From contig NZ_FOBS01000014.1 in the NCBI RefSeq assembly GCF_900109885.1, forward strand, positions 51,844 to 89,926: 38,083 nt of DNA, given 5' to 3'. The position numbers and the translations under genes are program-made. The notes below the pieces were generated by a model. The model saw only the letters and a program-made list of their open reading frames with translations. It did no database searches and had not been told where the DNA came from. The stretch is from Syntrophus gentianae. Its GTDB lineage: Bacteria > Desulfobacterota > Syntrophia > Syntrophales > Syntrophaceae. Positions within the stretch are counted from its first letter, which is position 1, and each line of letters opens with the position of its first letter. Shown here one piece after another: positions 24,999-32,127 of this stretch.

Positions 24999-25813
24999 CC
25001 CGGTGGATCGGCGCTGATTCCCACGGCCTTGAAGAAGGTGTAGCAGAAGACGCCGTCCACCTCGGCGGTGCGGTACAGATCCCGAATCCCCTGATCAAAA
25101 ACATGAGATTCAATGATTCCCGCCTGGATTGCCGCTTCCCGAACCCCCTCGGTCATGGCGGTGAAGGTTTTCCTGGTGAACCCTTCGACCAGATCCGGTT
25201 TGCTGGAATCCACGTAGACCATTCGCGGTGATACGCGAACGGACAAAAAGCCTGCCCGGCACAGCAGCGGATACAATTCTCTCCCGATCATGGCGTTGCC
25301 GCCGGCGCGCCGCTGCAGTTCCACCTGGCAGGAAATCGCCTGGTGCGCCGCTTTGCTGTCCGGATGAAAATAGACCGAACCGTGATCCCCTTCGATGACC
25401 GTGATAGTGCCGCCTTTCTTCAGGTGTCTTTTCAGCGAATTGAGCGCCTCGACGGGATGGGGGAGATGCTCCAGGACGAAACAGACAAAAATATGGTCGA
25501 AGGATTCCGGTCCATAGGGCAAAGAGAAGATATCCGCCTGTTCGAACCGGACATTCGTCAGGCCCGCTGCATCTGCCATCCGCCGGGCTTCCTGTAGAGA
25601 GGTTGCGGAAATATCGACAGAGGTAAACAGGGCGTCCGGGCTGTTCTTTGAAAGGGTGACCGTCTGCGCACCGACGCCGCAACCGGCTTCCAGAATTCGG
25701 CTTCCCGCCGGGTAAGCCGTGTCGGAATGGAGCAGATCGACCAGGGTGGACGCCTGGTCCTGCAAGCGGATGTTTTCCCGATGATCGTATCCGTGAACGT
25801 ATCTTCGATCCAT
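24995..25813 (-). CDS. SAM-dependent class I methyltransferase
   Basis: 272 residues from MDRRYVHGYDHRENIRL; AAAGGAG lies just before this ATG (25813), while the frame is open for 31 further codons upstream. Rossmann-fold motif I is ILEAGCGVGAQTV, the acidic residue at the end of strand 2 is in TSVDIS, and motif post-II/III is FDHIFVCFVLEHLPHPVEAL followed by LKKGGTITVIEGD. The sequence resembles UbiE/arsenite-type or small-molecule methyltransferases but has no Cys triad for arsenite. The substrate is unknown. It is followed by the overlapping YaiI gene. Confidence 0.88.
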   Translation of the reverse strand: MDRRYVHGYDHRENIRLQDQASTLVDLLHSDTAYPAGSRILEAGCGVGAQTVTLSKNSPDALFTSVDISATSLQEARRMADAAGLTNVRFEQADIFSLPYGPESFDHIFVCFVLEHLPHPVEALNSLKRHLKKGGTITVIEGDHGSVYFHPDSKAAHQAISCQVELQRRAGGNAMIGRELYPLLCRAGFLSVRVSPRMVYVDSSKPDLVEGFTRKTFTAMTEGVREAAIQAGIIESHVFDQGIRDLYRTAEVDGVFCYTFFKAVGISADPPG

Positions 25814-25871
25814 ACTTCTCCTTTCAGCCCTTCCAGGATATTTTCTATCGTCCGGTCCGGGAACAGGGTTT

Positions 25872-26474
25872 TTAAGGGTGTTCCCGGGGGAAGAGGCGGT
25901 CAACAATTTCTCTCACCTCGTCAAGCCATGCCTTCCGTTGAACTTCCGTGCTCGTTACGATAACTCCGAATGTGCGGCGATGGAAATGAGTCACACCACA
26001 CAGGCCGAAAATGCAGTTTCGCCAGATCGTCTCCAAGGGATCTCCAAAAACAAGCGCCTCTCTTTCCGCCCTTGTGTTCGATGTGTTGAAAACCAAGGCC
26101 GTGTCGGCTTTCAGCAGTCCCTTCGGGACGCCTTCACCTGAATCCCCTTCCAGAAATTCGTAAGCGACCCCGGGGCGGACAACCCGATCGACCCAGCCTT
26201 TCAGGATGGCGGGCGGTTGACCCCACCAGTTGGGATGGACGATGATGATCCCCTCGGCCTCGCTTATTTCATCGCAATGGGTTCGAATTGCCTCCGGAAG
26301 GAAGGCATCTTTGGGTATTTCTTTTCCGGTAAGGAGCGGGTCGAAATCTTCGGCATACAGGTCGGAAAAAGAAACCTCGTGTCCGTTTCTTTCGAGTTGT
26401 CCGACAGCGGTGCGCGCAATGGCGTGGTTGAAGCTTTCTTGGTCCGGGTGTGCAAGGATAAGGGATATTCTCAT
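25872..26474 (-). CDS. Flavodoxin-like NAD(P)H oxidoreductase (Flavodoxin_2 family)
   Basis: 200 residues starting MRISLILAHPDQESFNHAIA with GGAAG seven bases upstream; the longer open frame to 26777 crosses the neighbouring GNAT gene and is not coding. IIIVHPNWWGQPPAILKGWVDRV is the FMN-contact and dimer loop typical of KefF/MdaB-like quinone reductases. TALVFNTSNTRAEREALVFGDP and IFGLCGVTHFHRRTFG complete the fold. It probably reduces quinones or other electrophiles using NAD(P)H and FMN. It lies 23 bases downstream of the GNAT gene and 58 before the methyltransferase, on one strand, probably one operon. Confidence 0.9.
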   Translation of the reverse strand: MRISLILAHPDQESFNHAIARTAVGQLERNGHEVSFSDLYAEDFDPLLTGKEIPKDAFLPEAIRTHCDEISEAEGIIIVHPNWWGQPPAILKGWVDRVVRPGVAYEFLEGDSGEGVPKGLLKADTALVFNTSNTRAEREALVFGDPLETIWRNCIFGLCGVTHFHRRTFGVIVTSTEVQRKAWLDEVREIVDRLFPREHP

Positions 26475-26497
26475 GGTTTTCTTCCAATGGTCCTTTT

Positions 26498-26998
26498 TCA
26501 GCTTCTTGCAGAAAATCCCGGGTGAAAGACGACCGTTCCCCGGGCCGAATTCCTTCCAAAGGGCAGGGCAAGAAAGAACATCTGTGGAATCTCGTCGAGA
26601 ATGAGATCCGGGAGATTTCGGAAACCGAATTTCTGATAATAGGCGGAATCGCCCACCAGGACACAGCCCCTGGCGCCCAAAGCTTTCAGGCGGGCCAAAC
26701 CCTCGTGGACAAGGGCTTTCCCGATGCCCCGTCTCTGGAATTCCGGCAGTACGGAAATCGGGCCAAGGCCATACCAATTCTCACTGCCGTCGGAAACGGT
26801 TACAGGAGAGAAGGCAATATGGCCGATCACTTCTCCCTCAACTTCTGCAACCAGAGAAACCGTCAAGGCCTTGCTCTTTCGCAGGACATTGATGATGAAT
26901 TGTTCGACCTGTTCACTATGGGGGTGATTCTCGAAGGCCGTTTTAGTGACCTCGGAAATGACTTCCACATCCGACTTCCTCTCGTTACGGATAATCAT
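26498..26998 (-). CDS. GNAT family N-acetyltransferase (YhbS-like)
   Basis: 166 residues from MIIRNERKSDVEVISEVTKT. Motif A is complete: LGPISVLPEFQRRGIGKALV, with the acetyl-CoA pyrophosphate loop QRRGIG. GARGCVLVGDSAYYQKFGFRN gives the motif B pattern of YhbS-like acetyltransferases. The stretch GHIAFSPVTVSDGSENWYGL is also typical. The family's substrate is usually unknown, possibly a small molecule or protein. Two further upstream Met codons (27028, 27019) lack ribosome sites; CAGG lies seven bases before the chosen ATG. First gene of the run that continues with the flavodoxin-like gene. Confidence 0.88.
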   Translation of the reverse strand: MIIRNERKSDVEVISEVTKTAFENHPHSEQVEQFIINVLRKSKALTVSLVAEVEGEVIGHIAFSPVTVSDGSENWYGLGPISVLPEFQRRGIGKALVHEGLARLKALGARGCVLVGDSAYYQKFGFRNLPDLILDEIPQMFFLALPFGRNSARGTVVFHPGFSARS

Positions 26999-27118
26999 TT
27001 TCAGCCTGATCCTTTTCATCAATGTCAAGGGTCTTGTTTTTCCAATGCGCCGTTACCAATATGCCTCTCCTTCGGTATAGAGGACGGCCTTCCCGGAATT
27101 TTTCACCTCGTTAACTCG

Positions 27119-28021
27119 TCAAGACTTCATGAGCAGGAGGCTCAAGGCCATCAACAGCATGCCGGCCACGAGTCCATAGAGACTGTCATGCCCTTTCCCG
27201 TAGGCCCTGCTTGTCGGAAGCAGTTCATCCAGACTGATATACACCATGATGCCCGCCACGCCTCCGAAAAGCATTCCCATCATTTGGGGTGGAAGGGCGC
27301 CCGCGTTGCCTGCGAAAAGGAACCGGATCGCGAGGTAAGCTGCAACTGCGCCAAGGGGCTCGGCTAAGCCGCTGAGCACCGAGTACAAAAATGCCCTTTT
27401 TCGATTGCCTGTAGCGTAGAAGATCGGGACGGAGACGCTGATTCCCTCGGGGATGTTATGCAGTGCAATCGCCACGGCGATTGCCACGCCCAAGCTTGGA
27501 TCCTCCAGAGCGGCGAAGAATGTGGCCAGTCCTTCCGGAAAATTGTGAATCCCTATCACCAGGGCAATGAACAGTCCCGTCCGCATGAGATTTGGCCGAT
27601 GGATGCCGTGATTGTGAAGTCCTTCAACCGTCGGCTTCCTGTGGACTGTAGATTCAAAGTCCGGGATCGTCGCCGTAGAATCATGGAGCGGCAAGGTCTC
27701 CGCTTCCGCATGGGGCTCGTGCGGGTTCTCAGCGGACGGGATCAGGTTGTCCACGAGACCAATCAACAGCATGCCACCGAAAAAGGAGGCTGCATTGATC
27801 CAGTGCCCCCAGTAGTCCCCGTAACTCTCAACAAGGGATTCCAACCCCTTGAAATAGATCTCTACAAATGAAAGATAGAGCATGACGCCAGCCGAGAAAC
27901 CCGTCGCCAGCGAGAGGAATCGATAGTCCGTTCTCCGGGCCTTGAACGCGATAATACTGCCGATTCCTGTCGTCATGCCTGCAAACAGGGTCAGCCCGAA
28001 GGCAATCCAAAGGTTCTTCAC
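27119..28021 (-). CDS. zupT: ZIP family metal transporter (ZupT-like)
   Basis: 300 residues with eight hydrophobic segments. The two metal-site helices carry [13 protein letters not shown] and [15 protein letters not shown], the HNxPEG signatures of ZIP transporters, which import zinc, iron or other divalent cations into the cytoplasm. A cytoplasmic loop between them is His/Glu-rich ([24 protein letters not shown]), as usual for metal-sensing loops. The loop is longer than in E. coli ZupT. The start is a GTG at 28021 with a weak GCAGG site; no better start is visible. Monocistronic. The 1.1 kb upstream holds the chrA remnant. Confidence 0.92.
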   Translation of the reverse strand: MKNLWIAFGLTLFAGMTTGIGSIIAFKARRTDYRFLSLATGFSAGVMLYLSFVEIYFKGLESLVESYGDYWGHWINAASFFGGMLLIGLVDNLIPSAENPHEPHAEAETLPLHDSTATIPDFESTVHRKPTVEGLHNHGIHRPNLMRTGLFIALVIGIHNFPEGLATFFAALEDPSLGVAIAVAIALHNIPEGISVSVPIFYATGNRKRAFLYSVLSGLAEPLGAVAAYLAIRFLFAGNAGALPPQMMGMLFGGVAGIMVYISLDELLPTSRAYGKGHDSLYGLVAGMLLMALSLLLMKS

Positions 28022-28147
28022 GTGATTATGCAGACCTGCCCATAATTAAAAACTTTTTCCCTCATAGCATAATCATTCCTCGTCTTCTATCCCGAAAATT
28101 CATGAAGGGATAAAATAGCCGCTGGTGCTGCAATCCAGGTTACTGGA

Positions 28148-28181
28148 GATCCAAGGGATGGCGATCGTCATCCCTTGGATC
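28148..28181. repeat. Perfect 13-bp inverted repeat
   Basis: GATCCAAGGGATG (28148-28160) is perfectly complementary to CATCCCTTGGATC (28169-28181), with an 8-base loop GCGATCGT that is itself partly palindromic. It lies upstream of the chrA promoter and the ZupT start. It is not followed by T runs on either strand, so a protein-binding site or small palindromic repeat element fits better than a terminator. Confidence 0.75.
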
Positions 28182-28232
28182 GCGGTTGCGGTCCACTCCG
28201 AACGGTACTGTGACTGAGGGAGGCCATATCGC

Positions 28233-28261
28233 TTGACAGTCGATCCCGGGCCAACTATAAA
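28233..28261 (+). promoter_or_regulatory. Near-consensus sigma-70 promoter of the chrA remnant
   Basis: TTGACA at 28233-28238 and TATAAA at 28256-28261 with exactly 17 bases between, i.e. a perfect -35 and five of six matches at -10. It is immediately followed by the ribosome site GGAGG (28264-28268) and a GTG start at 28275. A transcript from the canonical position would therefore begin very close to the ribosome site, giving an almost leaderless message or using the site only partly. Confidence 0.65.
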
Positions 28262-28274
28262 GCGGAGGAAAAAG

Positions 28275-28673
28275 GTGAAAGAAGTCAGGAAATACAAGCG
28301 TATGGATCATCGCCATAGTCTCGATCAGGCCGATGTAAGTCCGGATGTGCGTGTCCCGCCGTTCCAACTCTTCCTCTCGTTCTTCCGAATCGGCCTCACC
28401 GCTTTCGGCCGGCCGGCTATCATTGCCCATGTTGCGGAACTTGCCGTGAATCGCAAGAAGTGGCTGGATTCCGATACGTTTCGCAACGGCCTTGCCCTCA
28501 GCCAAAGGTTGTTTCGCAAAACAGACCCGGCTGTATCGCGAGGATGTCGATGGGCCGACGGTAAAGTCAAAATATCTATAACTGGAGAAAATTGGTCCGG
28601 GATGAAAAGAGGGCCTTTATTCCTGGGATCATCTACAAAGAAACCGGCGATCCTCAAATCAACAAGTCGATAA
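28275..28673 (+). pseudogene. chrA: Chromate transporter (ChrA) N-terminal remnant
   Basis: The frame begins at a GTG with GGAGG six bases before it. Residues about 26-76 read VPPFQLFLSFFRIGLTAFGR, PAIIAHVAELAVNRKKWLDS and DTFRNGLALSQ, a clear ChrA N-terminus (usual pattern FxRxGLTAFGGP...WLDxxxFxxGxALSQ). At the point where ChrA should continue with the proline-glycine loop and remaining membrane helices, the sequence switches to unrelated residues (RLFRKTDPAVSRGCRWADG) and stops at 28673. No later ChrA segment is found in any frame up to 29172. It also has GRP where the family has GGP. So this is a truncated, non-transporting remnant, possibly cut by a deletion right after LALSQ near 28505. 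Confidence 0.75.
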
Positions 28674-28826
28674 CAGGAAATGGATCAAACCGAACTCGTT
28701 TGCTGTCAGGTAATGATCATTAATAACAACTACTTGTGTTGCGTGCTTGATCAGGCATGTAACTTGCTAGATTTAGATGTAAGGCGCCCATCAGCAAACA
28801 CCTAAGCAAGCGGGGAGGTGAGAACA

Positions 28827-29021
28827 GTGGAAACAACACTGACATTCAAGGGTGCGAACTCGATTTACGATTTTCTGGTTTTTGAGGAAGTTATCGGCGC
28901 GAGTCAACCCTATACCGGTGAGCAATATCTGTTGATCAGAGGGAGAGGCGTTGTGCCGATTGACAGGAATTTCGCTTTCAAAGGACACCTCAGAACCGAA
29001 ATCTGTGACATTTTTTTCTGA
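28827..29021 (+). CDS. Small protein of unknown function
   Basis: 64 codons from GTG (28827), eight bases after a strong GGGGAGG site. The product begins ETTLTFKGANSIYDFLVFEE and ends in HLRTEICDIFF. No recognised domain, signal or membrane segment. An in-frame GTG at 28818 overlaps the ribosome site and is not favoured. It follows the chrA remnant by about 150 bases and is followed by an imperfect hairpin. It could be a real small gene or the start of a decayed one. Confidence 0.45.
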   Translation: METTLTFKGANSIYDFLVFEEVIGASQPYTGEQYLLIRGRGVVPIDRNFAFKGHLRTEICDIFF

Positions 29022-29045
29022 TTCTGCCATTCAGGGGAAATAAGT

Positions 29046-29078
29046 ATCCTGTCAGATCTGGAAACAGACCTGCAGGAT
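29046..29078 (+). repeat. Imperfect inverted repeat after the small gene
   Basis: ATCCTGTCAGATCTG (29046-29060) and CAGACCTGCAGGAT (29065-29078) pair with one bulge and one mismatch around a GAAA loop, 25 bases after the stop of the small gene. No T run follows, so a rho-independent terminator is doubtful. Confidence 0.4.
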
Positions 29079-29172
29079 TCCGCTCCCGAAAGGTTCGATC
29101 GACTCCCGTCTAATTGGTCATCCAGCCGCAGTTGTATTCTCGGAACCGGGTAGGGCGATTTGGCTCATTATG

Positions 29173-29451
29173 CTACCCACATTCCAGAAATTTCCGTTTG
29201 TATTCCTCAAACAACGCCAGGGAATAATCCCTCTCCGCACTTGAAGGGATATAATTGCAAAGGGCCGCTTTCCTGAGCAACTCTGCCCTGATCGCCGAAG
29301 TCTCAGTCAGTTTCAACTCCGCCACTTCCCTGAGAATAGAATCCATATTCGCGATGCCTACCCGGAAACCGCCGGGCAAGGTCAGTTTCTTCGGGGTTCC
29401 TCTTGGATCCGGCGCGCAGGTAGGCACCTGCTCCAGCGATATCTTTGTCAT
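29173..29451 (-). CDS. Conserved-looking small protein of unknown function
   Basis: 92 residues from an ATG behind AAAGGAG. The sequence has a structured look: TKISLEQVPTCAPDPRGTPK, LTLPGGFRVGIANMDSILRE, VAELKLTETSAIRAELLRKA, then YIPSSAERDYSLALFEEYKR. There is one beta-rich first half and a helical second half, with cysteines at positions 12, 70 and 91. No signal or membrane segment. I cannot name the family with confidence. It lies 43 bases downstream of the tag gene on the same strand, probably co-transcribed. Confidence 0.75.
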   Translation of the reverse strand: MTKISLEQVPTCAPDPRGTPKKLTLPGGFRVGIANMDSILREVAELKLTETSAIRAELLRKAALCNYIPSSAERDYSLALFEEYKRKFLECG

Positions 29452-29494
29452 GTCCTTCTCCTTTCTCCGGGATGATGGAATAGAAGAGGCAAGT

Positions 29495-30106
29495 TCACTT
29501 CAGATAATTTGAATCTCGTTCCCGCGTCCTTTGCCTGGCTGCCTCCTTCAGTTCGGCATGGCGGAAACAATCAAAGACATGATCATTCACCATCCCGATC
29601 GCCTGCATGAAAGCGTAGCAGATAGTCGAACCAACGAAGTTAAATCCCCGTCCCTTCAGGTCTTTGCTCATCTTATCGGAAAGGGTGTTTTTTACCGGTA
29701 CTTCGGCCAGCGAATGCCATGTGTTCTGGATGGGCTGATTATCGACATAGCGCCAGAGAAAAGAGTCGAAGGAGCCGAACTCTTCAACAATGGTGAGGAC
29801 TCCCCTTGCATTTCGAATTGCCGATTCGATCTTTCGACGATTTCTCACGATGCCTGGGTCTGCCAGCAGGCGCTCTACATCCGCTTCTGAATAACCGGCG
29901 ATTTTCCGGGGTTCGAATCCATGGAAAGCGGTACGGTAGGTCTCCCGTTTCTTGAGGATGGTCAGCCAGCTTAGACCTGCCTGCGCCCCCTCTAGAGTCA
30001 GCATTTCGAAAAGACCGCGATCATCATGGCAAGGCACGCCCCATTCATTGTCATGATAGGTCACATAGAGCGGATTCGTACCGCACCATCCGCATCTGTT
30101 TTTCAT
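29495..30106 (-). CDS. tag: DNA-3-methyladenine glycosylase I
   Basis: 203 residues from MKNRCGWCGTNPLYVTYHDN. Family hallmarks are complete: RCGWC and YHDNEWGVP at the start, LTLEGAQAGLSWLTILKKRE in the helix-hairpin-helix region, NTLSDKMSKDLKGRGFNFVG, and GMVNDHVFDCFRH with the structural zinc ligands (Cys near the start plus His and Cys at the end). The enzyme excises 3-methyladenine from alkylated DNA. The ATG at 30106 is chosen because Tag proteins start just before CGW; AAGGA lies ten bases upstream. Other Met codons at 30124 and 30133 extend the N-terminus without a ribosome site. Confidence 0.95.
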   Translation of the reverse strand: MKNRCGWCGTNPLYVTYHDNEWGVPCHDDRGLFEMLTLEGAQAGLSWLTILKKRETYRTAFHGFEPRKIAGYSEADVERLLADPGIVRNRRKIESAIRNARGVLTIVEEFGSFDSFLWRYVDNQPIQNTWHSLAEVPVKNTLSDKMSKDLKGRGFNFVGSTICYAFMQAIGMVNDHVFDCFRHAELKEAARQRTRERDSNYLK

Positions 30107-30270
30107 CGGGTTCAAATCCTTCATAACGTTCAATCTTATTCAGAGTTCTTTTAGATCATTACTCCTTAAAATTCAAAGGTTAATCCTTCAGAAAGGCATC
30201 GTATCCTTCATCTTATCGAGAAGATTCCAAGTCGATCCCTGCCGGAAGGATAGAGCCATACGGGAGCGTT

Positions 30271-30298
30271 TTGATTGACTTTACTTTGTTCCTATAAG
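30271..30298 (+). promoter_or_regulatory. Candidate promoter of the MscS gene
   Basis: TTGATT (30271-30276), 16 bases, TATAAG (30293-30298). This lies about 55 bases upstream of the MscS start and on the right strand. The match is moderate, and no operator-like repeat is seen beside it. Confidence 0.4.
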
Positions 30299-30353
30299 AA
30301 GCTATGAACATCGGGAGCACTAGAAACATCAAGGGATAAAGGAAAGGGAAACC

Positions 30354-32117
30354 ATGTCGATGATCGGAACGTACGCAAGAGGACTGATTCTGGCGGTTAT
30401 GTTCTTCCTGTTGATAACCTCCGGCGCCTGGTCTGCCGCCAAGGAAGAGACCGACCAGGCTGGGAAGGCGCCTCAACAGGCCGAAGCTTCATACGATGAC
30501 CCTCTGGGACGAAGCACCCCACAGGGTACCATTGTCGGTTTCCTCAAGGCGATTGAGAGGGAGGACTATGAACGGGCCGTCGACTATCTCGACACAAGGC
30601 AGACGGGAAAGAACGCCCGGCAACTTTCCCTTGAACTCCAGCGGGTACTCGATGAAAGGGTGTCCGTCGCTGAAACCAAACTGAGCACGAAACCCGAAGG
30701 AGATCTGGAGGATGGTCTGCCCGTTCAAAGGGAACTCGTGGCGGTTGTCAAGACGAAGTCGGGGGAACACAAAATCCTGCTTGAGCGCGTCCGGAAGGGG
30801 GACAACCCCGAGGTCTGGCTGTTCTCCGCGGAGACTCTCAAGCTCATCCCACATATCTATGAGGAGATCGACTCTCCCTGGTTCGAGGGGCGTCTGCCGG
30901 CCGCGCTGACGGAAAACCGCCTGGCCGGCCTTCCCTTGTACCGGTGGATCATGCCGCTGCTGATGCTTCCTGTGGCCATTTTATTTGGCTGGATCACTAC
31001 CGTCTTATTCTATGCTCTGCTGCAAAAGTCCCTTCGCCACCGCCTTGACGAATCGGGATTGATAACCCTCAGGCGGATCAGGAAACCCCTGGTTTTTCTT
31101 TTCTCGGCAGGCATGATCTACCTGCTTTCTCTAGGCGGTTTTACCCTGCTCGACCGGCTTTTCTGGACGTTTCTATCCTCAACGATGGCGGTTGCCGGCC
31201 TGACGTGGATCTGCTTCCACCTGATTGAAGTCGGCGCAGAGATCATGGAGCGGCGCAGGCCTGAGGGTGCCGATGCGGTCATCCGCCTTTCGGCGACCCT
31301 GCTAAAGGCACTGGTCGTCATGACGGGGCTGGTGGTCATCTTCCATTACTTTGCCGGGATCAATCTTACCGCCGTGGTGGCCGGTCTCGGCATCGGCGGC
31401 ATCGCCGTAGCCTTTGCCGCCCAGAAGACCATCGAGAATTTCTTCGGGGGCGTCTTTCTGGTCTGGGACAAACCCATCCGGCTCGGCGATTTCTGCAAGG
31501 CCGGCGAGTACCAGGGGATTGTCGAGCACATCGGCCTTCGCTCCACCCAGATTCGAACATCAAACCGTACCGTTGCCTTTATTCCCAACGGCCAGCTCGC
31601 GTCGATTCCTGTCGAGAACTTCACCCTGCGCGATCGTTTCCTTCTCCGGCATACCCTGAATCTGCGCTACGAGACGACAGCAGACCAGCTCCGTTTCATC
31701 CTGGCAGAGCTTCGCGAGCTTCTCTACCGGCACTCCCGCGTGGACTCCATGACGGTGCGCGTACGTTTAATCGGCTTCGGTCAGTCATCCCTTGATGTAG
31801 AGATTTTTGCCTATGTCCTTGAGGCGGCCTATGAGCAGTTCCTCGCCGTTCAGGAAGACCTGCTGCTGCGGATCATGGATCTCGTCGAGTCGGCCGGCAG
31901 CGGTTTTGCCTTTCCCTCACAGACCCTTTACATGTCTCGGGACGAAGGTCTGGATGAAGGAAAGGGCCACGAAGCGGCCGAGGCCGCACAGCGCTGGCGA
32001 GCCCGGGGCGAGCTGCCCTTTCCGGATCACGCGCCCGAGAGGATTTCACAACTCGAGGGCACACTGGACTATCCCCCGAAAGGTTCGGTTCTGAGCGAAA
32101 AGAAGGAAGGCGACTGA
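30354..32117 (+). CDS. MscS family mechanosensitive ion channel with N-terminal periplasmic domain
   Basis: 587 residues from an ATG behind AAGGGAAA. Residues 1-28 are a signal peptide (LILAVMFFLLITSGAWSAA). Residues about 30-190 are a soluble exported domain of the extended MscS (YnaI/YbdG/MscK-like) type (TPQGTIVGFLKAIEREDYER). Four transmembrane helices follow between about 195 and 365. TM3, LTAVVAGLGIGGIAVAFAAQ, has the Gly/Ala packing pattern of the pore helix, and KTIENFFGGVFLVWDKPIRLGD starts the beta domain. IRTSNRTVAFIPNGQL is the conserved cytoplasmic motif. The channel releases solutes on hypo-osmotic shock. It is convergent with the GH57-GT5 gene, 10 bases apart. Confidence 0.93.
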   Translation: MSMIGTYARGLILAVMFFLLITSGAWSAAKEETDQAGKAPQQAEASYDDPLGRSTPQGTIVGFLKAIEREDYERAVDYLDTRQTGKNARQLSLELQRVLDERVSVAETKLSTKPEGDLEDGLPVQRELVAVVKTKSGEHKILLERVRKGDNPEVWLFSAETLKLIPHIYEEIDSPWFEGRLPAALTENRLAGLPLYRWIMPLLMLPVAILFGWITTVLFYALLQKSLRHRLDESGLITLRRIRKPLVFLFSAGMIYLLSLGGFTLLDRLFWTFLSSTMAVAGLTWICFHLIEVGAEIMERRRPEGADAVIRLSATLLKALVVMTGLVVIFHYFAGINLTAVVAGLGIGGIAVAFAAQKTIENFFGGVFLVWDKPIRLGDFCKAGEYQGIVEHIGLRSTQIRTSNRTVAFIPNGQLASIPVENFTLRDRFLLRHTLNLRYETTADQLRFILAELRELLYRHSRVDSMTVRVRLIGFGQSSLDVEIFAYVLEAAYEQFLAVQEDLLLRIMDLVESAGSGFAFPSQTLYMSRDEGLDEGKGHEAAEAAQRWRARGELPFPDHAPERISQLEGTLDYPPKGSVLSEKKEGD

Positions 32118-32127
32118 GAACAGCGGT

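Noticed and set aside
30101-30120. GGTTCAAATCC resembling a tRNA T-loop
   Set aside because: It is antisense to the start of tag, and no acceptor, D or anticodon arms can be drawn around it.
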